Assembly: GCA_037129475.1 (NCBI GenBank)
Contig: JBAXUY010000001.1
Location: forward strand, 1-64,000
DNA from: RGVT01 sp037129475
GTDB lineage: Bacteria > Planctomycetota > Planctomycetia > Pirellulales > UBA1268
Length of the DNA: 64,000 nt
Direction: 5' to 3'
The notes under the pieces were generated by a model that saw only the letters and a list, made by a program, of their open reading frames with translations, was not told where the DNA came from and searched no databases. Shown piece after piece: positions 1 through 8,770 of the stretch. Made by a program: the position numbers and the translations under genes. The stretch's first letter is position 1, and every line of letters starts with the position of its first letter.

Positions 1-829
1 GCTGTTCGTCACAACGTTGGGCACGCCGATCGCGGCGTACGTGCCGGTGATGTTCGTCTTCGCGTTCGCGATGATCGTTCCATTGAACGTATTGGAGCCC
101 GAAAGAGAGAGCTCACCGGTGCCGTTGTTCGCGATCGTGCCCGAGCCGGTGATGTTGTTGGAGATCGTGGGAGAGTTCGAACGATTACTTGCGAGCGTGG
201 CGCCGGACGCGATAGTGATCGCGCTAGAGCCCGAGATCGAGCCAGTGGTCGATCCAGCTCCGAGCTGCAGCACACCTGCATTGATCGTCGTCGGGCCGGT
301 GTAGGTGCTCGCGCCGGTGAGGGCAAGCGTGCCTGATCCGTCTTTCGTGACGGCCATGACGCGACTGCTGGTCGAGTCGGCGACCGCCCCTGCAAACGTG
401 CCCGTCTGGATGCTGATCGTACGGGTACCGGCGGTACTGCCATTGGTTGCGTCAACGACGCCGGTGCCCGAGAGGGCGTTGATCGTGCAGGTTCCATCGA
501 CGAATGGCAAGCCGAGGCTGAATGTGCTGTTCGTCACAACGTTGGGCACGCCGATCGCGGCGTACGTGCCGGTGATGTTCATCTTCGCGTTCGCGACTAT
601 CGTTCCATTGAACGTATTCGAGCCCGAAAGAGAGAGTTCACCGGTGCCGCCGTTCGTAATCGTGCCCGAACCCGTAATGTTATTGCTCAAGGTCATGGTG
701 TTGCTGCGGTTGCTCACGAGGCCCGCACCGGACGCGATGCTGATCGCGCCCGTGCTTGCAATCGCACCGGTCGTCGTTCCCGACCCAATCTGCAGCACGC
801 CCGCATTGATCGTCGTCGAACCGGCGTAA
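1..829 (-). repeat. in-frame 525-bp (175-codon) internal repeat in the PATR gene
   Basis: The sequence beginning at position 1 (GCTGTTCGTCACAACGTTGG) recurs at 526, giving an offset of exactly 525 bases or 175 codons. Similarity continues through the following block of about 300 bases (to about 304 and 829) with scattered substitutions. The encoded unit includes NNITGSGTI, GTGELSLSGSNTFNGT and TYAAIGVPNVVTNS. The first copy may extend past the window edge. Confidence 0.85.
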
Positions 830-1341
830 TTGTTCGTGGCGACGAGAGTCAGAGTGCCTGTCCCCTCCTTCACGAGACCGCTGCTGGCCCCCGTGAGGAC
901 AGAGCCAATGGTGCCGACGGTTGCGTTCATCGTGACAGTCGCACTCGTGGCGAGTGTCAGGCTGCCGGAGGTGAGGGTGATCGCACCCGACGCGGAGCCG
1001 AACGTCATCGACCCGAAACTCTGTCCGGTAGCGGTGATCGTCACGGTGCCGGAGGCCAGGCCGAGCGAGTCTGTGCCAAAGAACACGCTGTCGCTCGTCG
1101 TGATGCTCGTGCCGGCCGTGGTCGCGGTCCCTGCGCTACTTGTGCTCCAGTAGTTGCTGGTATTCCACGTGCCCGATGCGGTGCCGAAGCCCGCCGTGGT
1201 GCCGGTGGTATCCCAGTAATAGGTGGCGGCCCGGGCGCTGCTGAACCCGCCGACTGCGACAGCCAGAAATACCAGGAAGGCGATCCCAGTGTCCCGCCGC
1301 TTGGAAACGGGCCTGTGCAGGGCTGCTTGCGCCATGGACAT
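1..1341 (-). CDS. PATR (autotransporter-associated beta-strand repeat) secreted protein, C-terminus off window
   Basis: Frame is open on the minus strand from an ATG at 1341 to the window edge (447 codons, no stop). It starts MSMAQAALHRPVSK, followed by a hydrophobic stretch and SSARA, a signal-peptide cleavage-like site. The rest is Ser/Thr/Gly/Ala-rich with repeated GTLTL..TYTGPTTINAGVLQL-type units, the hallmark of the autotransporter-associated beta-strand repeat seen in large Planctomycetes surface proteins. Residues encoded near 1-300 and 526-829 are near copies. It is probably an exported passenger-like beta-helix protein; the substrate or adhesion target cannot be read. Whether it ends in PEP-CTERM, as the relative at 14371 does, lies outside the window. 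A GGTATATC-type site at 1452-1463 lies about 110 bases upstream of its start. Confidence 0.85.
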   Translation of the reverse strand, partial: MSMAQAALHRPVSKRRDTGIAFLVFLAVAVGGFSSARAATYYWDTTGTTAGFGTASGTWNTSNYWSTSSAGTATTAGTSITTSDSVFFGTDSLGLASGTVTITATGQSFGSMTFGSASGAITLTSGSLTLATSATVTMNATVGTIGSVLTGASSGLVKEGTGTLTLVATNNYAGSTTINAGVLQIGSGTTTGAIASTGAISIASGAGLVSNRSNTMTLSNNITGSGTITNGGTGELSLSGSNTFNGTIVANAKMNITGTYAAIGVPNVVTNSTFSLGLPFVDGTCTINALSGTGVVDATNGSTAGTRTISIQTGTFAGAVADSTSSRVMAVTKDGSGTLALTGASTYTGPTTINAGVLQLGAGSTTGSISGSSAITIASGATLASNRSNSPTISNNITGSGTIANNGTGELSLSGSNTFNGTIIANAKTNITGTYAAIGVPNVVTNS

Positions 1342-1451
1342 GATTGGTAACCCCCTCTCCGCACCACTCGCGAAACGCACACTGTGATATCTCAGACATC
1401 TCGAGTCTAGCCCGCGAAGACAAGGCCTGTCAAGAAATGGGGTCGGGGGGT

Positions 1452-1463
1452 GAGATATACCAG
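1452..1463 (-). promoter_or_regulatory. candidate sialic-acid (GntR) operator 3
   Basis: Minus-strand sequence CTGGTATATCTC shares its first ten bases with the 2727-2742 site. It lies between the sialidase stop (1474) and the PATR start (1341), so it could bring the PATR gene under the same regulator. It is weaker than the other two sites: the right half is degenerate. Confidence 0.4.
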
Positions 1464-1473
1464 TTTTCCAGGC

Positions 1474-2640
1474 CTATTCGCGACCTGGGGAGGCGTCGGT
1501 GATGGCCTCGAGCGGAACCCTCATAAAGCGGATCGACTCGTATGACTTCTTCTTGCCGGCCTCGTAGAGGCACGCGATCCGGCCATCGGGCAGGACGGCG
1601 AGATCCGAGTAAGCGGCGGTTCCGGCATGCACGACGAATGCGGCTGGCCAGGTCGCCCCGTCGTCGAAGCTCGCTCGAATGGTCAATTTTTCACGCTTCG
1701 TTTCGCTGGCGGGATTGCTGAAGAGGAGGACCCCAGGAGTGGCACCCTCCGGCCATCGGCACCGTTCAAGCGCCGCCTGACAGACCGGCTCGATGAGCGC
1801 GTCGTCGAAACGCTGGTCGTGCCATGTGGAACCGCCATCGTCACTGATGGCGATTTGTCGCGATTTTTTGCCACTGTCGCCTTTTCGCATATTCCGCATG
1901 TTGATCAGGATCTTGCCGTCAGGAAGCTCGGCAGCCGTGCATTCATTGACCCCGGGCTCGGGCACGATGCCGGCGAGAGTCCACGTCTGGCCATGATCGT
2001 CAGAAATGATGGCGTGTGAGCCGTATTGGCCGTCCTCGGCCCGGCTATGATCGCACGGAGCGAGCAGCCGACCTGCATGAGGACCACGCGTGAGCTGAAT
2101 GCCGCTGCCAGGACCGGTCGCGTACCATCGCCAGTTCTCGCGCTTCGTCGTTTTGGTGATGTCGCGTGGTTTTTCCCAAGTGAGCCCATCGTCGCGGGAG
2201 CAGGTGACATAGACCCGTCGGGAGCTTCTGCCTTTTCCGTCGAGAATGGCCGACTCCTTGTCGTGCCCACGATTCCAGGTCATCGGCAACCAGATGACTC
2301 CGGTCTCACTGTCGACGATCGGGCAGGGATTTCCACATGTATTTTCGCCATCGGCCCACACGAGCTGCGAATCACTCCAGGTATCGCCCCCATCGGTTGA
2401 CCGCTTCACGACGAGGTCGATCTTCCCAGCGTCGCTCCGGTCATATTTCCGAGCTTCGGCAAATGCCAGCACCGTGCCTTCCTTGGTCACCGCAATCGCC
2501 GGAATACGATAGGTGTGATAGCCGCCGGAGCCGCTCTCGAACACGACCGACGCCTCGGGTGCCTCAGCCGCTACCCATTCGGTAGCACCGACGAAGGATG
2601 CGATGGCGAACATGGACCGAAGGAAACGCGGTCGGTACAT
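1474..2640 (-). CDS. nanH: secreted exo-alpha-sialidase (BNR/Asp-box, GH33-like)
   Basis: 388-residue protein that should hydrolyse terminal sialic acid from glycans outside the cytoplasm (EC 3.2.1.18). A signal peptide (about residues 1-27) is followed by the YRIP motif in HTYRIPAIAV, equivalent to the sialidase FRIP box. At least four Asp boxes are visible: STDGGDTW, SRDDGLTW, SDDHGQTW and SDDGGSTW. Near the C-terminus, AYSDLAVLPDGRIACLYE carries the expected Tyr nucleophile and partner Glu. GGAG lies about 10 bases before the ATG at 2640. It is divergent from the Kelch mutarotase gene, with a shared operator-like palindrome between them. Neighbouring lyase, transporter and GntR genes support a sialic-acid role. 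GH33 membership is recalled from motifs, not searched. Confidence 0.88.
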   Translation of the reverse strand: MYRPRFLRSMFAIASFVGATEWVAAEAPEASVVFESGSGGYHTYRIPAIAVTKEGTVLAFAEARKYDRSDAGKIDLVVKRSTDGGDTWSDSQLVWADGENTCGNPCPIVDSETGVIWLPMTWNRGHDKESAILDGKGRSSRRVYVTCSRDDGLTWEKPRDITKTTKRENWRWYATGPGSGIQLTRGPHAGRLLAPCDHSRAEDGQYGSHAIISDDHGQTWTLAGIVPEPGVNECTAAELPDGKILINMRNMRKGDSGKKSRQIAISDDGGSTWHDQRFDDALIEPVCQAALERCRWPEGATPGVLLFSNPASETKREKLTIRASFDDGATWPAAFVVHAGTAAYSDLAVLPDGRIACLYEAGKKKSYESIRFMRVPLEAITDASPGRE

Positions 2641-2726
2641 GGGAACGATTCTCCGAGAACATGAGTGGGATGCCCTGAAAGCCCTGCGCCCCTGCCGGAC
2701 ACTGGCGCGACAAAGGACCGACGCGT

Positions 2727-2742
2727 CTGGTATATCATATTG
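2727..2742. promoter_or_regulatory. candidate sialic-acid (GntR) operator 1, divergent nanH/nanM promoter
   Basis: CTGGTATATCATATTG contains the near-palindrome TGGTATATCA (TGRTA/TAYCA). It lies 87 bases upstream of the sialidase start and 68 bases upstream of the Kelch gene start. The same core occurs before the lyase gene at 6294-6310. GntR/FCD regulators commonly bind short palindromes with GT and AC arms, and E. coli NanR recognises GGTATA repeats. Confidence 0.6.
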
Positions 2743-2809
2743 TCCCGTTCGGGGCGCATGCGTGGCCAGAATGCCAAAGCTTTGCCTCGTGTTTCAGCGG
2801 CGGATTTCC

Positions 2810-4015
2810 ATGATGCTCCGCATTGTCGCTGCCGCCATTGTCTTCGCAGTGATCGTCGCCCCAATGGACCATGCCTATCCGCAGACCGCCACGACCGAAA
2901 CGCCCCTAGGACCCCTGAGCTGGCGACGCCTTCCCGACCTTCCCAATCCGCTGGGTGTTGCCGGCCCCTACGTGGGTACGCACCGCGGCGCGGTGATCGT
3001 GGCGGGAGGGGCCAACTTTCCGACGACCGAGGGCGAGGATCGCTGGGCCGCAGTCAAGATTTGGCACGACGACGTGTGGGTGATGGCCGAAGCCAAGAAC
3101 GGCGGATATGAGTGGGTGCCGCAACAACCCTTGCCGCGACCGATGGCTCATGGAGCCACGGCGAGCACGCCGCATGGAATGGTTTGCATCGGAGGAGATG
3201 ACGGGAAGAACGTCTTCGACAGCGTGACGCTGCTGTCGTGGAACCCAGCCACCCGCCGCCTCGATGTTCATCCACTCCCGAGCCTTCCGCACCCGATGTG
3301 CTTCGGCGGGGCCGCCGCGATCGACTCGGCCGTGTATGTCGTGTGCGGGCAGCACGGAACCGACCGACTGACCGCTGCTGCGACGGCGTATCGGCTTGAT
3401 CTCCGGGACTTCGAGCCATCCGCGGCCGCGACGAGCACCCTGCCGCTGAAGTGGGAACGTCTTCCAGACGTGCCCGGAGGCCCACGGACCGTACCGGTGG
3501 TCATCGCGCGAACGGGATCGACCACTCCGCGGCTGTGCGTGATGAGTGGTCGTAGACCAGATCCGGCACATGGCGATACAGCGATCGAAATGCTCCGCGA
3601 TGCCTATGAATTCGATCCCACCGCCTGGGAGGCGTCTGGCAAAAAGACCGGGGCCATGGCTGCATGGAAGCGTTTGGCCGATATGCCCGCAGCGCGCATG
3701 GCGGGAACCGCACTGCCGCTTTCGCCCTCGCACCTCATCGTTCTCTCGGGAGATGACGGCCGGCTATTCAACCAGACGAACGCATTGAAAGATGCGCATC
3801 CCGGGTTTCCCAAGGCCTGTCTCGTCTACGACGCGTCGGCCGACACATGGAGCATTGCAGGCGACGCACCGACCTGCCAGCTCGCGACGACCATCGTGCC
3901 CTGGGACGGCGGATGGGTGATGGTCAGCGGTGAAATCCGGCCGAGGGTGCGAACACCCAACGCATGGCTGATCACTTCGCCTGCCGGAGCTGCGGGCAAC
4001 GCTGCGGCGAAGTAG
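2810..4015 (+). CDS. Kelch-repeat N-acetylneuraminate epimerase-like mutarotase
   Basis: 401-residue protein starting MMLRIVAAAIVFAVIVAP, an N-terminal export signal; the frame is open further upstream (from 2603) but that part reads through the promoter and lacks signal-peptide character. Kelch-type beta-propeller signatures with paired glycines recur: GAVIVAGGANFP, GMVCIGGDDG, AVYVVCGQHG and HLIVLSGDDG. This architecture matches NanM and the cyclically permuted mutarotase family, which interconvert sialic-acid anomers after sialidase action. It is divergent from nanH and convergent with the transporter gene, whose stop is 30 bases away. The mutarotase assignment rests on both fold and context; a Kelch protein with another function cannot be excluded. 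Confidence 0.75.
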   Translation: MMLRIVAAAIVFAVIVAPMDHAYPQTATTETPLGPLSWRRLPDLPNPLGVAGPYVGTHRGAVIVAGGANFPTTEGEDRWAAVKIWHDDVWVMAEAKNGGYEWVPQQPLPRPMAHGATASTPHGMVCIGGDDGKNVFDSVTLLSWNPATRRLDVHPLPSLPHPMCFGGAAAIDSAVYVVCGQHGTDRLTAAATAYRLDLRDFEPSAAATSTLPLKWERLPDVPGGPRTVPVVIARTGSTTPRLCVMSGRRPDPAHGDTAIEMLRDAYEFDPTAWEASGKKTGAMAAWKRLADMPAARMAGTALPLSPSHLIVLSGDDGRLFNQTNALKDAHPGFPKACLVYDASADTWSIAGDAPTCQLATTIVPWDGGWVMVSGEIRPRVRTPNAWLITSPAGAAGNAAAK

Positions 4016-4045
4016 GTCAGCGGTTGAACGGGCGCCGGCGGCCGA

Positions 4046-5290
4046 TCATCCCTCCTGCGGAAATGCCGTCGGCCGGATGGTGAGCACGATCACGATCGAG
4101 AGGATCGCGATCGCTCCGAAACCGCCGAAGATGACACTCAGCGGAATCTCCATGTCGCGGAGTGCACCGAATCCCCAATCCGCCAGACCGCCCATCGCGA
4201 TACTGATCATGTTCATGAATCCATAGGCGGTGCCCCGTAATGGCGCCCGCACCACTTGGCAGAGGATCGGCATGTTGTTGCAATCGAAGAAGCCCCAGCC
4301 GAGACCGTAGAGCATCAGACAGCCGATGGCGAATGCCAGCGTGCCCGCATTCCCCACGCCGAACAGGGCCGGCAGAAAGAAGCTCATGCCCAAGGCGCTG
4401 GTGATGATCCGCCCGCGATCGGTTCGCTTCATCAGGCTGTCGGCCAGCCAGCCACCGATGAGCACGCCCATGATCGACGCTATCTGGACGTAGAGCACCG
4501 CCGTCACTCCGGCCTTTCCCTGCCCCAGATCGAACTTTTCCTTGAGGATGTCGGGCATCCAGTCCTTCACCACCCAGCCGGCGATGCCTGGCAGCGTGAA
4601 ATAGAGCAGCATGAGGATGAATCCGGGCGTCGAAAAGATTTCTCCGGCCGCGGCTGCCAGTGTGGGCCGCACCTGTTCACCGCGATCACGTGGCGGGTTA
4701 CGCAGGAGGAAGAACAGCGGAACTGCATACGCGATCCCCACGAGTCCGCAGGCGGCGAAGGCGTTTCGCCAGCCGATCGCCGGATCGTCGGCCGCATAGC
4801 CTGAAAAACCCCCGATGATGATCCCGGCATAAATGCCCATCTGGTGGAGCCCGACGGCCCGGGACCGCGTCGAGCCGCGATGAAAGTCGGTAATCATGGC
4901 GAGCGCCGCGGGGATGTAGATGGCTTCGCTGACCCCCATGATCATCCGCGTCGCGATCAGTTCGGCGAAGGTGTCGACCAATCCGGTCCACCACGTGACA
5001 GCCGACCAGACCATCAGACTTGCAGCGATGACATGCCGGCGGCTGAGGCGATCGGCCAAGTACCCGCCCAGCGGGCTGAAGAGGGCATACACCCACTTGA
5101 AAGAACCGAGCACGATTCCCCAGTTGGCGCGGCTGCCGATGTCCGGGATGTCGGCCATCATCGACGACTTCATCGCCGCCAGCATCTGCCGGTCGAGATA
5201 ATTGAGCAACGCCACCGGCAGCAGCAGCAAGACCATCAGCCACGCCACCCGCATGGCCCGACTCGAATTGAGCTCGGCCACGGTAGTCAC
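4046..5290 (-). CDS. MFS transporter, probable sialic acid or acidic sugar uptake
   Basis: 414-residue major facilitator with about 12 hydrophobic segments. The loop GGYLADRLSRRHVI is the family signature between TM2 and TM3, and NYLDRQML in TM1 resembles the anion/hexuronate-type branch (N-Y-x-D-R). The start is a GTG at 5290 that overlaps the TGA of the lyase gene by four bases (GTGA), so the two are translationally coupled. The last gene of a two-gene leftward operon with N-acetylneuraminate lyase is best read as the sialic-acid importer, although sequence alone does not fix the substrate. Confidence 0.8.
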   Translation of the reverse strand: MTTVAELNSSRAMRVAWLMVLLLLPVALLNYLDRQMLAAMKSSMMADIPDIGSRANWGIVLGSFKWVYALFSPLGGYLADRLSRRHVIAASLMVWSAVTWWTGLVDTFAELIATRMIMGVSEAIYIPAALAMITDFHRGSTRSRAVGLHQMGIYAGIIIGGFSGYAADDPAIGWRNAFAACGLVGIAYAVPLFFLLRNPPRDRGEQVRPTLAAAAGEIFSTPGFILMLLYFTLPGIAGWVVKDWMPDILKEKFDLGQGKAGVTAVLYVQIASIMGVLIGGWLADSLMKRTDRGRIITSALGMSFFLPALFGVGNAGTLAFAIGCLMLYGLGWGFFDCNNMPILCQVVRAPLRGTAYGFMNMISIAMGGLADWGFGALRDMEIPLSVIFGGFGAIAILSIVIVLTIRPTAFPQEG

Positions 5291-6219
5291 TGTCGCGCCA
5301 ACTCGGGCTCGGGTCGCGCCCAGGTGAAGAAACCGATCTGCTGCAGTTCGTCCCGCAGACCCCGCTTTTCAGAGTCGGAGAGTTTGGGGAGCGGGAGTCG
5401 ACACGAGCCGCAGGGCGTGTCGAGCATTTCCATGACGGCCTTCATCGCCGGATGGAATGGCCTTTGCATCAACACCCGAATCATTTGGATCGCCCGCAGT
5501 TGTTCTTCACGGGCCTGGGCCAAGTTGCCCGCGTCAAAAGCCGCGATGATGCGTCGGTAGAGTGGTGCGGCAATGTTGAACGTCGACCCCACAGCCCCCC
5601 GGGCTCCCACGGCCAGCGCCGGAAGCAGGAGTTCGTCGTAGCCGAAGAGCATGTCGAACCGTCCGCCCTTGAAGGCCAGGCATTCCTGGTATTCGTGAAT
5701 GGTGTTGGCCGTGTACTTCACGCCCGCGAAGTTCGGGATCCGGTCACCGACTTCCTTGAGGAGCAAGACGACGTCGATGGTGACGCCCGTCATCGCCGGA
5801 ATGTGGTAGTAGTAAAATGGAATGGCCGCGGCGGCGGAGGCCATTTCGGCGCAGCAGTCGACGACTGTGCGAGCATGGCTGATGCGAAAGTAGGTGGGCG
5901 GCATCGCCGACGTGGCGGAAGCGCCTGATGCAGCGGCATGGTCGGCCAGCTCGCAGGCCTCCACGAGGGAGTTATGGCCCACGTGGACGATCACCGGGAC
6001 GCGCCCGTTGACGGCGGTGATGAATGCCTCGGCCACAGCTTTCCGCTCGCCCATCGCGAGCGACACGCCTTCGCCGGTGCTGCCGCAGACGTAGAGGCCA
6101 TCCACGCCGTCGTCCAGCAGCCGCTCGACCATGGGACGAATGGCATCGAGATCCACTTCACCCTGGGGGCCTAGCGGCGTGTACGTCGCGGGAATCACAC
6201 CTCGCAGGCGGCTCTTCAT
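5287..6219 (-). CDS. nanA: N-acetylneuraminate lyase-like (DapA/NanA family aldolase)
   Basis: 310-residue class I aldolase of the dihydrodipicolinate synthase family. GSTGEG (the carboxylate-binding GxxGE loop), FYYYHIPAMTG (catalytic Tyr) and FAGVKYT (Schiff-base Lys) match the N-acetylneuraminate lyase subgroup, in which the Lys is usually followed by an aromatic residue and Thr. The enzyme would split sialic acid into pyruvate and N-acetylmannosamine. The ATG at 6219 was chosen because GGAG stands seven bases upstream; the upstream in-frame extension to 6285 is not conserved-looking. The operator-like palindrome at 6294-6310 lies just upstream, with the GntR gene divergent. NanE/NanK functions are not in the window. 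Confidence 0.83.
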   Translation of the reverse strand: MKSRLRGVIPATYTPLGPQGEVDLDAIRPMVERLLDDGVDGLYVCGSTGEGVSLAMGERKAVAEAFITAVNGRVPVIVHVGHNSLVEACELADHAAASGASATSAMPPTYFRISHARTVVDCCAEMASAAAAIPFYYYHIPAMTGVTIDVVLLLKEVGDRIPNFAGVKYTANTIHEYQECLAFKGGRFDMLFGYDELLLPALAVGARGAVGSTFNIAAPLYRRIIAAFDAGNLAQAREEQLRAIQMIRVLMQRPFHPAMKAVMEMLDTPCGSCRLPLPKLSDSEKRGLRDELQQIGFFTWARPEPELARQ

Positions 6220-6293
6220 GGTCGCTCCAGTGGGATCAGCATCGCGAAAGAGAAGCCACTCGCAGCAGCCATGCCAGACGGCCACCGACTCAG

Positions 6294-6310
6294 ACTATGA
6301 TATATTAGAG
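6294..6310. promoter_or_regulatory. candidate sialic-acid (GntR) operator 2, divergent nanA/gntR promoter
   Basis: The minus strand reads CTCTAATATATCATAGT, sharing TATATCATA and the preceding CT with the 2727-2742 site. It lies 75 bases upstream of the lyase start and 135 bases from the GntR start, the same geometry as in the nanH/nanM intergenic region. Confidence 0.55.
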
Positions 6311-6444
6311 CACGGACTTCTGAAAGGGTGTTCGTGGAGACCTATCCCCTTTCAGCGAGATCCTCTGGCCGATTCGATGGGGCAGGGCTTCCGGATTGAC
6401 CCCATTGTTTTGGCAGGCAAGAATCCTGCCTCCCTGGCCGCAGG

Positions 6445-7230
6445 ATGATGTTGGCAGTCGCCCACGCGGCGACCACCCTGGATCGGAGTCGCCCCTTGCA
6501 GAATTTGCTGTCTCAAAGAGTTTACCGGCAGTTGTACGACGCAATGTTGGATCACCGACTCAGACCGGGCGACAGGCTGAATAGGCGGCAGGTGGCCCAG
6601 GATCTCGGCGTCAGCGTGGCTCCGGTGCTCGAGGCGATGGTGCAACTGGAGTGGGAGGGATTCCTGGCGACGAGCCCTCGAGTTGGCACGATCGTTCGCG
6701 GGGTGACGCTCGCCGACGTGCTCGGCAAATTCCGCCTGCGTCAGGCGATCGAAGTCGAGGCGGCGCGGCTCTATGCGGGCGAGCGAATCCGTGATGCCCG
6801 CCGTGCGGTCGAGCCACTGGCGGAACGGGCCGACGCCGCAGAAACGGGCACGCTCGCCAACTACCGCACCGAAGTGGAATTTCACATGGCGCTCGTCAAA
6901 CTGGCCGATTGCCAGGCGTTGAACGAGGAATTTTCCCACGTGATGCGGCACAGCCTCTACCACGCGGCCCATGACCTGCTGCCAATCCTGCCTGAGCGGA
7001 CGCCGCAGATGCACACGAAGCTGATCGCCGCAATGTGTCGGGCCGACGCCGCGACGGCTGATCGGCTGATCCGTAGCCACCTGGGCCCGTGGGTCGATGC
7101 ACTCTCTCGGGCCGTTTCCGCCATCGGCGAGCCGGCATCGATCGCCGTCACGAGGGGAAACGCTGTCCGAATCGCATCGAAGAAGACCGCCGCGAGCCGT
7201 CGAGCCCGCTCGCGCCGCCCGACGGCGTGA
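6445..7230 (+). CDS. GntR-family transcriptional regulator with FCD domain
   Basis: 261-residue regulator. An N-terminal winged helix-turn-helix (about residues 20-90: VYRQLYDAMLDHRLRPGDRL, then VAQDLGVSVAPV) is followed by an all-helical FCD ligand-binding domain; the metal-site-like histidines lie in EFHMALVKLADC, RHSLYHAA and RSHLGP. Divergent from nanA-MFS and beside sialidase genes, it is the obvious local regulator, with sialic acid or a breakdown product as the likely ligand. Palindromes at 2727, 6294 and possibly 1452 are candidate binding sites. The start could be at 6445 or the adjacent ATG three bases on. Confidence 0.83.
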   Translation: MMLAVAHAATTLDRSRPLQNLLSQRVYRQLYDAMLDHRLRPGDRLNRRQVAQDLGVSVAPVLEAMVQLEWEGFLATSPRVGTIVRGVTLADVLGKFRLRQAIEVEAARLYAGERIRDARRAVEPLAERADAAETGTLANYRTEVEFHMALVKLADCQALNEEFSHVMRHSLYHAAHDLLPILPERTPQMHTKLIAAMCRADAATADRLIRSHLGPWVDALSRAVSAIGEPASIAVTRGNAVRIASKKTAASRRARSRRPTA

Positions 7231-7243
7231 GCCAGATCACGCC

Positions 7244-7639
7244 TCACTTTGCCTGAGCGGGCACATCAAAATTCATTGTGTCGGCCCGATTCGGCAGTTC
7301 GGATTCGACCGAGTAGGGCGGAAAGAGCAGAAGGACGGCGGAGTCGAGATTGTCCGAATTCTTGAGTCCCCTGTAGGCGGTTATCGTGACTCGATGAGGC
7401 CCTCCCGTATGTGGGCGACCGGATGACCGCGTGTCATAGATTCCGTTCACGATCTTCGCGAACCCGCCCCCCTTGCGGGCATCCAAGGGGCTCATCGTGA
7501 TAAGTCCATCGGATACGGGCTTGCCGTCGTAGGTGACACTTCCGGATAGGTGCCAGCGGTCGACGCGGCGACATGCCGGGGCGGCCATCGCAACGGCGAC
7601 CATGAGCGTCATCGCCAGCGGGTATCCTGAAGCCCTCAT
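7244..7639 (-). CDS. small secreted or lipoprotein with transthyretin-like fold
   Basis: 131 residues from the ATG at 7639, starting MRASGYPLAMTLMVAVAMAAPAC, a membrane-targeting signal with a Cys in a weak lipobox. Then comes HLSGSVTYDGKPVSDGLITM, the beta-strand pattern of the carboxypeptidase-regulatory/transthyretin-like proteins that commonly accompany DUF1559 genes in Planctomycetes. An in-frame start at 7672 would abut the upstream gene's stop. Lies directly downstream of the DUF1559 gene, so co-transcribed. Function unknown; the same pairing recurs at 20269/21435 and, with an EF-hand variant, at 54463/53314. Confidence 0.7.
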   Translation of the reverse strand: MRASGYPLAMTLMVAVAMAAPACRRVDRWHLSGSVTYDGKPVSDGLITMSPLDARKGGGFAKIVNGIYDTRSSGRPHTGGPHRVTITAYRGLKNSDNLDSAVLLLFPPYSVESELPNRADTMNFDVPAQAK

Positions 7640-7672
7640 TGGATACGCTCGCATAAGGCGCTGCAGGAACAC

Positions 7673-8611
7673 CTAGGGCACGTCGACGACGCTGTCGTCA
7701 CGAGGCAGGTAGAGTAACTGGTAGGTATTTTTGATGGTGCCCTTGCGCACCTTGTCGAGAATCGCCGCTGCGACGGTATCAGCACACGCGCTGTATCCAG
7801 TGAAACTGTCGATCGTTTCGTTCAGGAATCGGACGGAGCCGTCGCACATGGCAATGTTTATTCCACCCGGGTGATAGCTCGACCAGCCATGCCGCGTACA
7901 GGACGGATCGCTCCCGCCGAACCAAGGTATATTCGGTGGCCAGGAACCTCGCGCGATTGCCCCGGCGTTTGAACTCGAACCGCGACCGGGCCAGGCGCCA
8001 CCATAGGCCGCAAAGGGCGACATTCCCAAGGCCCGCTCGCCAAGCATGATGGTTTTGCTGAGTCCATCGGTAACCTGGCTCAAACGGTAGGGTTGGCCGG
8101 TGGCATGGGTCTGCGGCAAGCCAACTTCGTCAGCGGGAGAATACGGACCGAACACCGAATCACTGACGACGTAATTCGACGTGCCGAGACCCGACTGGTT
8201 CGGATTCGTGCCCGACGTACTACAGCTTGGGCACTGATAGGCGGAATTCAGAGTTTTCACCAGGGAGGACGGCGCACTCGAAAGGGCGGCTGAGGTATAC
8301 GGCGCGAGCTGGTCGTACGTTGCCTGCTGCTCCAAGAACGGCATCACCGTTACGAGGGCGCCCCAGTAGTTAGGAGCCGTATAAGCGTCGGGCAGCGCCT
8401 TCTTCGTGTTGTCGTAGTTGTAGAACGCCAATCCCAGCTGCCGCATGCGGTTCACGCAACTCATCCGCCGGCCCGCCTCGCGGACCGACTGCACGGCGGG
8501 GAGCAGGAGCGCGATGAGCACGGCGATGATCGCGATCACCACCAAAAGCTCGATCAGAGTAAAACCACTCACGCGCAAATGGAGACTGGCGGCGCGACGT
8601 CGCAGGGACAT
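7673..8611 (-). CDS. DUF1559 prepilin-like secreted protein
   Basis: 312 residues. The N-terminus carries a type IV prepilin leader, GFTLIELLVVIAIIAVLIA, with Glu at +5, after a short basic segment (MSLRRRAASLHLRVS), so it is a type II secretion/pseudopilin-like substrate. AREAGRR-type residues after the helix (VQSVREAGRRMSC), a cysteine pair and a C-terminal H-X9-DG motif (HPGGINIAMCDGSV) mark the DUF1559 family, which is massively expanded in Planctomycetes. The start at 8611 has GGAG about 10 bases upstream; an in-frame start at 8665 is possible. Co-directional with the small transthyretin-like gene. Biological role unknown. Confidence 0.87.
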   Translation of the reverse strand: MSLRRRAASLHLRVSGFTLIELLVVIAIIAVLIALLLPAVQSVREAGRRMSCVNRMRQLGLAFYNYDNTKKALPDAYTAPNYWGALVTVMPFLEQQATYDQLAPYTSAALSSAPSSLVKTLNSAYQCPSCSTSGTNPNQSGLGTSNYVVSDSVFGPYSPADEVGLPQTHATGQPYRLSQVTDGLSKTIMLGERALGMSPFAAYGGAWPGRGSSSNAGAIARGSWPPNIPWFGGSDPSCTRHGWSSYHPGGINIAMCDGSVRFLNETIDSFTGYSACADTVAAAILDKVRKGTIKNTYQLLYLPRDDSVVDVP

Positions 8612-8770
8612 AAAACACGCGGCTCCAGCGGAAGTGGGAGCAACACCCGCGATCCCACCATTCACCCAGTTGAAATATCAGATTTCGCCGTGACTGTCAA
8701 TCAGTGCGTATCGGCTGTTGTGACGAAGGATAGGATACCCAAAGAAACTCCCGTAATCGTGGGCCGGTCG

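Noticed and set aside
1..1153. Three abutting plus-strand open frames rich in Val/Pro
   Set aside because: They are the complement of the PATR repeats; the minus strand has the signal peptide and the repeat motifs.
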